From Paraburkholderia sp. PREW-6R (GTDB taxonomy: Bacteria > Pseudomonadota > Gammaproteobacteria > Burkholderiales > Burkholderiaceae): 64,000 nt of DNA. The stretch lies in NCBI RefSeq assembly GCF_039621805.1, contig NZ_CP155073.1:2604001-2668000 (forward strand), read 5' to 3'. A program made the translations under genes and the position numbers. The notes beneath the pieces were generated by a model. The model worked only from the letters and a program-made list of their open reading frames with translations. It ran no database searches and was not told the origin of the DNA. This document shows, piece after piece, positions 8,068 through 16,677 of this stretch. Each line of letters opens with the position of its first letter. The first letter of the stretch is position 1.

Positions 8068-9483
8068 TCAACGCCCCGCTACGCCTGCGCTGCGATGCAT
8101 GGCCGCGCGGCGACGCTTGAGCGCATAGCCGACCCACATCACGACGAGCCACGCCGGCACGAGCCATACGGAAACCGAGAGGCCGGGCGTCATGGCCAGA
8201 ATGACGAGGATCAACGCCATGAACGCGAGACAGATCCAGTTGCTGAGCGGAAACCAGAGCGACTTGAATACGAGCGTTTCGCCCGCGGCGACCATCGCTT
8301 TGCGCGACTTCAGATGCGTCAAGCTGATCAGCGCCCAGTTCAACACGAGAGCGGCAACGACCAATGCCATCAGCAAACCGAGTGCTTCGGCGGGAATCAG
8401 ATAGTTGATGATCACGCAGGTGAACGTGGCTAGCGCCGACAAACCAATGGCCATGTACGGCACGCCGCGCCGGTCCACCTTCATGAGCGCGCGCGGCGCG
8501 TTACCCTGTTCCGCGAGGCCATACAGCATGCGGCTATTCGCGTACACGCCACTGTTGTAGACGGACAGCGCCGCGGTCAGCACCACCACGTTGAGCACAT
8601 TGGCGGTCAGCGTCGAGCCGATCTGCGAGAAGATCATCACGAACGGACTGCCGCCCGCCGCCACTTCGTTCCATGGGTAGAGCGACAGCAACACGACGAG
8701 CGAGCAGATGTAGAAAATCAGAATCCGGTAGATCACCTGATTTACGGCCTTCGGAATGCTTTTCTGCGGCTCGTCGGCTTCGGCTGCCGTGATGCCGATC
8801 AACTCAAGCCCGCCGAAAGAGAACATGATGACCGCGAGCATCATGAACAGACCGTGAAAGCCATGCGCGAAGAAACCGCCGTGGCTCCACAGGTTGGTGA
8901 TCGACGCCTGCGGTCCGCCGTGGCCGCTGATCAGCAGATAACCGCCGAACACGATCATGCCGATCACCGCCACGACCTTGATGATCGCGAACCAGAACTC
9001 GGTTTCACCATACGCCTTCACGTTCGCGAGGTTGATCGCGTTGATCACCGCGAAGCACACCAGCGCCGACACCCACGAGGGCACCCCCGGCCACCAGTAA
9101 TGCACATAGGTGCCGACGGCGGTCAACTCCGCCATACTGACGAGCACGTACAGCACCCAGTAATTCCAGCCCGACAGAAAGCCGGGGAAATCGCCCCAAT
9201 ACTTGTACGCGAAGTGGCTGAACGACCCGGCGACCGGTTCCTGCGCGACCATCTCGCCCAGTTGCCGCATGATCATGAAGGCAATGATGCCGCCGATCGC
9301 GTAGCCGAGAATCATCGACGGGCCGGCTGCCTGCAGCACGCTGGCGGAGCCGAGAAAGAGCCCCGTGCCGATCGCGCCGCCCAGCGCGATCAACTGGATA
9401 TGGCGATTTTTCAGCCCGCGCTTCAGGCCGTCCTGCTGCTGTCCACTATTCAACTTGCGCCCCAGTGTATGGATATCGATCAC
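8068..9483 (-). CDS. amino acid permease (APC superfamily, AroP/PheP-like)
   Basis: A 471-residue inner-membrane proton symporter of the amino acid transporter (AAT) family with about twelve hydrophobic segments. The N-terminal GLKNRHIQLIALGGAIGTGLF is the family signature, and an EPVAGSFSHFAYKYWG segment after TM2 is typical of AroP, PheP and ProY. I cannot fix the substrate from sequence; aromatic amino acids are a reasonable first guess, with proline or GABA as alternatives. It is divergent from the exported hydrolase at 9665, with 181 bases between the start codons. Confidence 0.88.
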   Translation of the reverse strand: MIDIHTLGRKLNSGQQQDGLKRGLKNRHIQLIALGGAIGTGLFLGSASVLQAAGPSMILGYAIGGIIAFMIMRQLGEMVAQEPVAGSFSHFAYKYWGDFPGFLSGWNYWVLYVLVSMAELTAVGTYVHYWWPGVPSWVSALVCFAVINAINLANVKAYGETEFWFAIIKVVAVIGMIVFGGYLLISGHGGPQASITNLWSHGGFFAHGFHGLFMMLAVIMFSFGGLELIGITAAEADEPQKSIPKAVNQVIYRILIFYICSLVVLLSLYPWNEVAAGGSPFVMIFSQIGSTLTANVLNVVVLTAALSVYNSGVYANSRMLYGLAEQGNAPRALMKVDRRGVPYMAIGLSALATFTCVIINYLIPAEALGLLMALVVAALVLNWALISLTHLKSRKAMVAAGETLVFKSLWFPLSNWICLAFMALILVILAMTPGLSVSVWLVPAWLVVMWVGYALKRRRAAMHRSAGVAGR

Positions 9484-9664
9484 CCGGCTGGACTTATGAT
9501 CCGGCCTGGCAAACCGTAAATTTTACCCCGGCCGATATAACCTAAATACTGGGAGCAACCCGCGTTAGTTCTGCGCCGCACTTAACGGCATGGATTGTGA
9601 TTGTCACGGGTAGGGGGCTTATGTATGTTCGCGTAGTCGAGCAATCAGCCTCCGGAGATTCAAC

Positions 9665-10609
9665 ATGTCGCTCAAACGCCTGCTGTGCGCCGCCGCTGTG
9701 AGTCTCTGCTTCGCCGAGGCAAACGTCCTCGCGCAGACAGCCACGCCGGTTGAATCGCCAGGTGCGCCGGCCACGCAAATGAGCGTGCCGCAAATGCCGC
9801 CGCCCTCCGTGCCTGAAACGCCGCCGATCGCACAACCGATGACGACCCCGGCCACGCCCACTGCGGCAACAGCCACGGCCGCACCTGTCGCGCCGGTCGC
9901 GCCGATGAGCGGCCCGGTGCGCAACGTCGTGCTGGTGCACGGCGCTTTCGTCGATGGTTCGAGCTGGAACGGCGTGGTCGCTAAATTGCAGCAGAAGGGT
10001 TATCACGTGAGTTCGGTGCAGAACCCGCTCACCTCTCTCGCCGACGACGTCGCCGCCACGCGCCGCGTCCTTGCGCGCCAGGACGGTCCGACGATGCTCG
10101 TCGGCCATTCGTGGGGCGGCGTGGTGATCACCGAGGCAGGCGCGAACGCGCCGAACGTAGCAGGCCTCGTCTACGTCGCGGCGATCGCGCCGGACTTGCA
10201 CGAGTCGGCGGTCGATCTGATGAAGCGCGCGGCGCCGATGCCCGCAGGCCAGAGCATGATCACGGACCCGAGCGGCTTTCTCTGGCTCGACCGCACTCAT
10301 TACCGCGCCGACTTCGCCGCGGACGTCCCCGACAATGTGACCCGCGTGCTGGCCGCCGCGCAGCAGCCGATCTCATCGAAAGCGTTTACCGAAACGGTCA
10401 GCCAGGTGGCGTGGCGGGAAAAGCCGTCGTGGTACGTGCTCACGACGAAAGACCGCGCCGTCTCGCCCGAGGTCGAAAAGTTCATGGCCGAGCGCATGGA
10501 CGCGAAGGTCGTGCCGATCGCGTCGAGCCATCTTGCGCCGGTCTCGCATGCGGCTGCAATTGCGGACGTGATCGACCGGGCCGCACGGGAGCTTGGCCGG
10601 CAGCAATGA
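9665..10609 (+). CDS. exported alpha/beta hydrolase
   Basis: A 314-residue protein. Residues 1-24 form a Sec signal peptide ending near VLAQ. Residues 25-84 are a low-complexity Pro/Ala/Thr linker. From about 85 comes an alpha/beta hydrolase of the RsbQ/MenH-like esterase group: oxyanion HGAF at 92-95, nucleophile elbow GHSWGG with Ser149, a TTKDRAVS acid region, and a late His in SHLAP. The substrate is unknown. A GGAG site lies just before the ATG. The disordered linker suggests attachment to, or reach through, the periplasm or outer envelope. The gene ends about 60 bases before the octanucleotide array and faces poxB. Confidence 0.88.
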   Translation: MSLKRLLCAAAVSLCFAEANVLAQTATPVESPGAPATQMSVPQMPPPSVPETPPIAQPMTTPATPTAATATAAPVAPVAPMSGPVRNVVLVHGAFVDGSSWNGVVAKLQQKGYHVSSVQNPLTSLADDVAATRRVLARQDGPTMLVGHSWGGVVITEAGANAPNVAGLVYVAAIAPDLHESAVDLMKRAAPMPAGQSMITDPSGFLWLDRTHYRADFAADVPDNVTRVLAAAQQPISSKAFTETVSQVAWREKPSWYVLTTKDRAVSPEVEKFMAERMDAKVVPIASSHLAPVSHAAAIADVIDRAARELGRQQ

Positions 10610-10670
10610 GTCGAGCGCAACGCCGCGCATGCGCGGTTCCTGCGCGTAACCGCCGCTGGTGCTCGCGACC

Positions 10671-10822
10671 GAGCCGCTGAGCCGCTGAGCCGCTGAGCCA
10701 CTGAGCCACTGAGCCACTGAGCCGCTGAGCCACCGAGCCACCGAGCCACCGAGCCGCTGAGCCACTGAGCCACTGAGCCACCGAGCCACCGAGCCACCGA
10801 GCCACTGAGCCACTGAGCTACC
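10671..10822. repeat. octanucleotide tandem array, 19 units
   Basis: Nineteen back-to-back 8-base units fill 10671-10822. The unit is GAGCC(G/A)C(T/C). Calling GAGCCGCT A, GAGCCACT B and GAGCCACC C, the order is AAABBBACCCABBCCCBB, followed by one GAGCTACC. It lies between the stop codons of the convergent hydrolase and poxB genes. Because 8 is not a multiple of 3, all three - strand frames read the same repeating octapeptide pattern (such as AQWLSGSV). That creates long but spurious open frames. Confidence 0.97.
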
Positions 10823-10910
10823 AACGCCACGAGCGACAGCCAGGCGAGGCACCCGAGGCGCCCCACCCTCCTCGCGGCTCACACGCACCCTTCGCCGCGC
10901 CTGCCCGGCA

Positions 10911-12635
10911 TCACCGCAGATTCGTGGTTGCCAGTTCCACGATTTCGTCGCCGCGGCCATTCAGTACCGCCTTGAGCATATACAGGCTGAAGCCTTTCGC
11001 CTGTGCCCACTGAATCTTCGGCGGCATCGCGAGTTCGTGCTTCGCGGTCACGACGTCGACCAGCGCCGGCCCCGGATGCGCAAACGCCTCGCGCAACACC
11101 GGTTCGATGTTTTCCGAATGTTCGACGCGAGCGCCGAAAATGCCCGCGCCTCGCGCAATGGCCGCGAAGTCCGTCGCGATCAGATCGGTGCCGGCTTCGA
11201 GATAACCGCCCGCCTTCATCTCCATTGCGACGAAACCGAGCGTGCCGTTATTGAACACCACCACCTTGATCGGCAGGTCGAGTTGCCGCGCGCTGAGCAG
11301 ATCGCCAAGCAGCATCGAAAGACCGCCGTCGCCGGACAACGAGATGACCTGGCGGCCCGGTTGCGCGGCTTGTGCACCGAGCGCTTGCGGCATTGCGTTC
11401 GCCATCGAGCCGTGGTTGAACGAACCGTGCAATGTGCGCTTGCCGTTCATCGTCAGATAACGCGCGGCCCAGAGCGTGGGCGTGCCGACATCGACGGAAA
11501 ACGCGGCGTCTTCGTTCGCAACCTTGTCGACGATGCTGGTGAGATATTGCGGATGAATCGCGCGCCCCGCGGGCGAAGGACGCGCGAGATCGTCGAGATC
11601 CTTGCGCGTGTCGGCATAGTGCTTGCGCGCGTTCTCGAGGAAGCGCCGGTCGGCCTTGCGTTTGAGCCTCGGCAGCAGCGCCTCGACCGTCGCCTTCACG
11701 TCGCCGACGAGTCCGAGCTTCAGCGGCGCGCGCTTGCCGAGCGCGGAGCCGCGCCGGTCGATCTGCACCACGTTGCCGTGCGACGGATAAAAGTTTCGAT
11801 ACGGAAAGTCGGTGCCGAGCATCACGAGCGTGTCGCACGACATCATCGCGTGGTAGCCGGAGCTGAAGCCGATCAGCCCCGTCATCCCGACGTCGAACGG
11901 ATTGTCCCACTCCACGTACTGCTTGCCGCGCAATGCGTGGACGGTGGGCGCGGCCAGCTGATCGGCGAGCGCCACCACCTCGTCGTGCGCGCCCGCACAG
12001 CCGCTGCCGCACAGCAACGTCACTGCATTGGCCTCGTTGAGCAGGTCGGCGAGGCGGTCGAGGTCGGCTTCGGACGGCAGCACGGTGGACCGCTCGAGCG
12101 TGCCGGCCCATGCCGGCGTTTCATCGGTCGCCTCCGCGAGCGCAACATCGCCCGGGAGCACGATCACCGCGACGCCACGGTCCTCGATTGCAGTGCGCAT
12201 GGCATGCGCGAGAACACGAGGAAATTGTGACGGGTTCGTGACGAGTTCGGCGAAGTGGCTGCACTCCTTGAACAGATCCTGCGGATGCGTTTCCTGAAAG
12301 TAGCCGAGCCCGATTTCCGACGACGGGATATGCGCGGCGATCGCGAGCACAGGCTGATGGTTGCGGTGACAGTCGTACAAGCCGTTGATTAGATGCAGAT
12401 TGCCCGGACCGCAACTGCCTGCGCACACCGCAAGCTTGCCGGTGGCGGCGGCTTCGGCGCCGGCGGCGAAGGCGGCGACTTCTTCGTGACGGGTGTGCAT
12501 CCAGCGTATCGAACCGACCCGTTGCAAGCTGTCTGACAGGCCGTTCAGGCTGTCGCCCGTTACGCCCCAGATGCGATCCACGTTTGCTGCGGCCAACGTT
12601 CTGGCCAGATAATCCGCGATAGTCTGCTTACTCAT
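10911..12635 (-). CDS. poxB: thiamine-dependent pyruvate oxidase/dehydrogenase (PoxB-like)
   Basis: A 574-residue TPP enzyme that decarboxylates pyruvate to acetate and CO2, with electrons going to ubiquinone in the E. coli enzyme. Order: N-terminal TPP-binding domain with [11 protein letters not shown] and catalytic Glu in [15 protein letters not shown]; a central FAD/Rossmann-like domain; a C-terminal TPP domain with [14 protein letters not shown] and the downstream NN (Mg/TPP motif). A basic, hydrophobic C-terminal tail resembles the membrane-activation segment of PoxB. Acetolactate synthase is less likely, since the VTGDSLNG start and tail match PoxB. It is divergent from the RsuA-like gene. 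Confidence 0.92.
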   Translation of the reverse strand: MSKQTIADYLARTLAAANVDRIWGVTGDSLNGLSDSLQRVGSIRWMHTRHEEVAAFAAGAEAAATGKLAVCAGSCGPGNLHLINGLYDCHRNHQPVLAIAAHIPSSEIGLGYFQETHPQDLFKECSHFAELVTNPSQFPRVLAHAMRTAIEDRGVAVIVLPGDVALAEATDETPAWAGTLERSTVLPSEADLDRLADLLNEANAVTLLCGSGCAGAHDEVVALADQLAAPTVHALRGKQYVEWDNPFDVGMTGLIGFSSGYHAMMSCDTLVMLGTDFPYRNFYPSHGNVVQIDRRGSALGKRAPLKLGLVGDVKATVEALLPRLKRKADRRFLENARKHYADTRKDLDDLARPSPAGRAIHPQYLTSIVDKVANEDAAFSVDVGTPTLWAARYLTMNGKRTLHGSFNHGSMANAMPQALGAQAAQPGRQVISLSGDGGLSMLLGDLLSARQLDLPIKVVVFNNGTLGFVAMEMKAGGYLEAGTDLIATDFAAIARGAGIFGARVEHSENIEPVLREAFAHPGPALVDVVTAKHELAMPPKIQWAQAKGFSLYMLKAVLNGRGDEIVELATTNLR

Positions 12636-12932
12636 GCCGTGCTCCGCTCGTTGAGAAAGACGGTACCTCTGCAGACGCAGAGATTACCCCTTCCTCGAAC
12701 AAGGCGTCGTCCGGGTGCGCAGAAGCATGGTGGAAAGGCGGCGCATGACAGGGGTGCCGCCGATTTCCTTTCAGTCCGACTGACGCGACGTCCATCGACC
12801 TTACGAAAGGCATCCGCGCTGCCGCGATTAGTTAAGAATCCGAATCACCGCAGCATGCCTGGAGACTACGCCGATGCACCGCCAACGGGCGACGGGGCGT
12901 CCGGGTTCCCGCGATGTTATTCTTCGCTCGCC

Positions 12933-13643
12933 ATGAATCTCGAAAGCATCCTCTTCACACAAGGTTTCGGGTCGCGCCGCCAGTGCCGCGCGCTGATCGG
13001 CGACGGCCGCGTGAGCGTCGCCGGCGTGGTCTGTACCGACGCCAACACCGATTTCTCCTTCGATGGACACGATTTCCACTTCAGCGTGGACGGCGTCGAC
13101 TGGCCATATCGCGAACACGCTTACCTGCTGCTGAACAAGCCCGCGGGCTATGAATGTTCGCGCGACCCGCAGCATCATCCGAGCGTGTTCAGCCTGTTGC
13201 CACCTCAGTTCGCCGAGCGCGGCGTGCAGTGCGTCGGCCGGCTCGACCAGGACACAACAGGGCTGTTGCTCCTTTCCGACGACGGCAAATTCGTCCATAT
13301 GTTCACGTCGCCGAAACGCAAGGTGCCGAAGGTGTACGTAGCCACCACGCGCCATCCCGTGAACGATGCGCAACTGGACGCGCTACGCGGTGGCGTGCTG
13401 TTGCATAGCGAGCCCAAACCGATTGCGGTAGTCGACGCACAAACGCGCGGCGAGTGCATGCTGGCGCTGACCGTCATGGAAGGCAAATATCACCAGGTCA
13501 AGCGGATGATCGCGGCGGCCGGCAACCGCTGCGAGGCCCTGCATCGCGAGCGCGTCGGCGGACTCGCGTTGCCCGCAGCGCTTGCGCCCGGCGCGTGGCA
13601 ATGGCTCGACGAAGCCGACCTCGGATCTTTACGGAGCGGGTAA
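12933..13643 (+). CDS. RsuA-type rRNA pseudouridine synthase
   Basis: A 236-residue protein with an N-terminal S4 RNA-binding domain (residues 1-45) and an RsuA/RluB/E/F catalytic domain with GRLDQDTTGLLLLSDDG, catalytic Asp105. RsuA isomerises U516 of 16S rRNA. The length and the LNKPAGYECS opening of the domain match RsuA better than RluB. I chose the ATG at 12933 because the S4 domain begins within a few residues. The frame is open upstream, but the extension is unlike the family. A GC-rich inverted repeat without a T run at about 13687-13727 follows the gene. Confidence 0.85.
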   Translation: MNLESILFTQGFGSRRQCRALIGDGRVSVAGVVCTDANTDFSFDGHDFHFSVDGVDWPYREHAYLLLNKPAGYECSRDPQHHPSVFSLLPPQFAERGVQCVGRLDQDTTGLLLLSDDGKFVHMFTSPKRKVPKVYVATTRHPVNDAQLDALRGGVLLHSEPKPIAVVDAQTRGECMLALTVMEGKYHQVKRMIAAAGNRCEALHRERVGGLALPAALAPGAWQWLDEADLGSLRSG

Positions 13644-13809
13644 ACCGGTAGCGCCCTTTTAAAACCTTGATCCAGCACGAAAAGTCGGGGGCCGCCTGAT
13701 TGCCCCGTGAACGAAAGCGGCCCCGCGCGCTGCGACGCAACATGCCCTTCCTTACAAGTCGCCCTATACTCGTCTAAACAAAGACCAATAAGTTTCAAGG
13801 AGGGGCGCC

Positions 13810-13998
13810 ATGGCTATCCATGACACCGTCGTGATCTCTCACGGCATGATTCTGTTTTTGTGCGCCGGGTTAGTTCTGATCGCCGGATTGCTGGTGACGA
13901 TGAGGTTGCGCCACACTTATCATCCCAATCTGATCGGTGCGTTGATCGGTGCAATGCTGTGTTTTCTGTTGCTCGAAGCACTCCCGGCGTTGACCTGA
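13810..13998 (+). CDS. small single- or double-span membrane protein, 62 aa
   Basis: A 62-residue protein with hydrophobic stretches at about residues 9-29 and 40-57, separated by a basic RLRHTYHPN turn. That suggests a two-helix hairpin in the inner membrane. It is very likely translated: a near-perfect AAGGAGG lies immediately upstream at the right spacing. I recognise no family. It stands alone, 166 bases after the RsuA-like gene and convergent with the SDR gene. Candidate roles such as envelope stress peptide or subunit of a larger complex are guesses only. Confidence 0.75.
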   Translation: MAIHDTVVISHGMILFLCAGLVLIAGLLVTMRLRHTYHPNLIGALIGAMLCFLLLEALPALT

Positions 13999-14123
13999 CG
14001 CTGCGCGGCACCAACGCTTCGCCGCAACGAGACGGCGCGCCGCATCATGCGTCGACGGGCCACGGCCGGCACGGCGAGAAGTGGCCAGCACGTAAGCGGC
14101 GCGGACACGGATGTTTGCGTGCG

Positions 14124-15164
14124 CTACTTCCTGTGCCGCTGTGTTTCGCGCAAAAAGTCCTGCACGCCTGGATACCGTAAGCGCACGCCCAATTCCCTTT
14201 TCAGACGCCTGTTCACGAGCCGCCGCGATTCGCGCATGAACGAGAGCAGGGTCGGCTCGATCTGCTGCTCGGCCTGCTCGCGCGAAATGCGCGGCGGACG
14301 CGACAGACCAAACGCATCGGCCACCTCGTCGAAATACTCCCCCATTTTCAGCGACGAGTCGTCGGACGCGTGAATCACGCGCGCCGGGCGTCCGTGCGTC
14401 GCGAGGCGCACAAGGATGGTCGCAAGGTCATCGGCGTGGATATGATTGGTGTAGACGTCGTCGCTATCCACCAGCGCCGGCGTGCCCTTTTCTAGACGTG
14501 CGAGCGGCAAGCGGTTGCCCGCATAGATGCCCGGAATTCGCGCGATGCTGGCACAAAGCGCGCCGCGCGCGGTCGCGCGACGCAGTTGCTGTTCCGCCGA
14601 CACGCGCCGTTTGGCGCGCGCGTTCGTCGGCTGCGTGACGCGCGTCTCGTCGATCCACGCACCACCGCAATCGCCGTAGACGCCCGACGTGCTCGCATAG
14701 ACGAGCCGGATGCGCGCAGCCGAAGCGGCGGTTCGGCCGACCCCGTCGGGTACAATACCGGCTGTTTTTCCGCGCGCCCACGACGCGCTCATGTCGCGCT
14801 GCTCGCGGCGTAACCGTCCCAGCGGCGCCACCGCGCCGCGCGCGGCACGCAGCGCCCGGCCGCCGGACCCGAGCGTCGCGAGCAACGCGCGGGTGCGGCG
14901 GTCGTCGTCGCCGGTTGTCTGCGGTGGCGCGAGGTGCAGCACGGTCGGCGCGAGCGCGGCGATCCGTTTCAGGCTGCGGCGCGCGTCGAGGTCGCCGGCA
15001 ACTGGTGTCACGCCCGCGGCGCGCAGTTCGGCGGTTCGTTCGGCGTGACGGGTCAGCGCAAAGATATGCGCGCGCGGCCGCAGCAAGGGCACGCAGCGCA
15101 TGCCAACGTCGCCGCACCCTACAATCAGCACGCGCGGCCGGCGTAAGTTTCGTGTCGCTTTCAT
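14124..15164 (-). CDS. NAD-dependent epimerase/dehydratase (YeeZ-like SDR)
   Basis: A 346-residue extended SDR. The N-terminal nucleotide fold is VLIVGCGDVG (residues 12-21). The active-site segment LVYASTSGVYGD (154-165) carries the Ser and Tyr expected of the family, but a canonical YxxxK is not obvious. After it come HIHADDLA and a C-terminal SDDSSLKMGEYF segment. These fit the YeeZ-like family of unknown substrate. Residues about 100-151, between two conserved strands, form an Ala/Arg/Gly-rich insertion that makes the protein clearly longer than relatives of about 280-290 residues. The start at 15164 puts the Rossmann fold at the usual distance; the frame is open upstream to 15251. Confidence 0.8.
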   Translation of the reverse strand: MKATRNLRRPRVLIVGCGDVGMRCVPLLRPRAHIFALTRHAERTAELRAAGVTPVAGDLDARRSLKRIAALAPTVLHLAPPQTTGDDDRRTRALLATLGSGGRALRAARGAVAPLGRLRREQRDMSASWARGKTAGIVPDGVGRTAASAARIRLVYASTSGVYGDCGGAWIDETRVTQPTNARAKRRVSAEQQLRRATARGALCASIARIPGIYAGNRLPLARLEKGTPALVDSDDVYTNHIHADDLATILVRLATHGRPARVIHASDDSSLKMGEYFDEVADAFGLSRPPRISREQAEQQIEPTLLSFMRESRRLVNRRLKRELGVRLRYPGVQDFLRETQRHRK

Positions 15165-15283
15165 GGTGAACGCATTGTAGCCGCCAGGCGCGGCGTGCAT
15201 CGCGCAGTGAACCGCAGTCAGGAAATGATCGCACCCGATCGCCACGATCACCCCATTACCGACTTTTCGATTTCGAACACTCT

Positions 15284-16315
15284 ATGGCATTTAACGTCAC
15301 GCTCCGGCAAAGCGGCCGGCAGTTTCAGGTAGAACAGGACGAACCGGTACTGAGCGCCGCGCTGCGCCAGGGCATCGGCCTGCCGTACGGCTGCAAGAAC
15401 GGCGCATGCGGTTCGTGCAAGGGCACGGTGGTCAGCGGCGAGATCGAACAGCGTCCGCATTCGTCGTCGGCATTGTCGAACGACGAAAAAACGCGCGGCA
15501 TGGCGCTCTTGTGCTGCGCCACCGCGTGCACCGATCTCGAAGTGGACATCCGCGAAGTGGCGGGCGTGGGCGACGTACAGGTCAAAAAGCTGCCGTGCCG
15601 CGTCAACGCAATCGAGCGCAAAGCCGACGACGTGATCGTGCTGAAGCTGCAATTGCCCGCCAACGAGCGTCTGCAATACCTCGCCGGTCAGTATCTCGAA
15701 TTCATTTTGAAAGACGGCAAGCGTCGCAGCTATTCGATGGCGAATGCGCCGCACACGGAAGGTCCGATCGAACTGCATATCCGCCACATGCCCGGCGGCG
15801 CATTCACGGACCACGTGTTCAGCACGATGAAAGAGCGCGACATTCTTCGTTTCGAAGCGCCGCTCGGCACGTTCTTCCTGCGTGAAGACTCGAACAAGCC
15901 TATCGTGCTGCTCGCATCCGGCACGGGCTTCGCGCCGCTGAAGGCGATCGTCGAACACGCGGTGTTCAAGAACCTGAATCGCCCGATGACGCTGTACTGG
16001 GGCGCACGTCGCAAGAAAGACCTGTACCTGCTCGAACTTGCCGAACAATGGGCGCGCGAGATTCCCAACTTCAAGTTCGTGCCGGTGCTCTCGGAGCCCG
16101 ATGCGAGCGACGCATGGACGGGCCGCGTGGGCTTCGTGCATCGCGCGGTGATCGAGGATCTTCCGGATCTGTCCGCCTATCAGGTGTACGCGTGCGGCGC
16201 GCCGGTCATGGTGGAGTCGGCGCAGCGCGACTTCACGCAGCATCACGCGTTGCCGGAAGACGAGTTCTATGCGGACTCGTTCACGAGCGCAGCAGATCTG
16301 GCCAACCCGGTTTGA
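15284..16315 (+). CDS. 2Fe-2S ferredoxin / FAD-NAD(P) reductase fusion (AscD-like)
   Basis: A 343-residue electron-transfer flavoprotein. Residues 1-90 are a plant-type ferredoxin with Cys37, Cys42, Cys45 and Cys77. Next come a FAD-binding barrel with RRSYSMAN and an NAD(P)-binding domain with LLASGTGFAPLKAI and a C-terminal ACGAPVMVE. This order is that of CDP-6-deoxy-delta-3,4-glucoseen reductase (AscD) and of aromatic dioxygenase or methane monooxygenase reductases. No sugar-nucleotide or oxygenase genes are adjacent, so the partner is unknown. The gene diverges from the SDR gene across 119 bases. Confidence 0.88.
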   Translation: MAFNVTLRQSGRQFQVEQDEPVLSAALRQGIGLPYGCKNGACGSCKGTVVSGEIEQRPHSSSALSNDEKTRGMALLCCATACTDLEVDIREVAGVGDVQVKKLPCRVNAIERKADDVIVLKLQLPANERLQYLAGQYLEFILKDGKRRSYSMANAPHTEGPIELHIRHMPGGAFTDHVFSTMKERDILRFEAPLGTFFLREDSNKPIVLLASGTGFAPLKAIVEHAVFKNLNRPMTLYWGARRKKDLYLLELAEQWAREIPNFKFVPVLSEPDASDAWTGRVGFVHRAVIEDLPDLSAYQVYACGAPVMVESAQRDFTQHHALPEDEFYADSFTSAADLANPV

Positions 16316-16677
16316 CAGGTCAGGCGGTCCGTTCTCATGCGTCTTGCGGATCGCACATCCTTAACGTGTCACCATGACGACACGGCCATGAAAATCGTCC
16401 GGGGCGCCGACCTCTGCAAATTGATGGTTTACACCGGCGGCGCCCATGTCGTATTCTTTCGCGCATGAACCGCATCCAGTCCGAACTTCGACGTCGCCGC
16501 TCGCCGCTCCCATAGGGACGCCGCCGGCTTCGTCACGGACTCGCGCTGCATAAGGCGCAAGCTCTTCGAATCATGAAAGCCACGGCCTGCCGTGGCTTTT
16601 CTGTTTTTCCGGCCCCTGCTTCTGGAACCGGCCACCCACCACCCACCCTTCACCCTTGCTGTCTGGAGCCCGCCGTC
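16316..16677 (+). other. 362-base intergenic region, possible small RNA
   Basis: No convincing protein gene. A strong terminator at 16575-16608 lies 260 bases after the reductase gene and 70 before the aminotransferase start. The stretch before it, about 16400-16575, could be a long 3' UTR, an independent small RNA or a leader attenuator. Promoter elements are not clear. Confidence 0.35.
16575..16608 (+). terminator. Rho-independent terminator upstream of aminotransferase gene
   Basis: GCCACGG pairs with CCGTGGC around a CCTG tetraloop, followed by TTTTCTGTTTTT. Confidence 0.85.

Noticed and set aside
10671..10822. CRISPR array
   Set aside because: Units are 8 bases with no spacers and no cas genes nearby.
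10300..10960. Several overlapping - strand frames with repeated AQWLSGSV-like peptides
   Set aside because: Produced by the octanucleotide array being read in all three frames; they run antisense into the hydrolase gene and lack a ribosome site.
11037..12230. 397-codon + frame opposite poxB
   Set aside because: Shadow of poxB.
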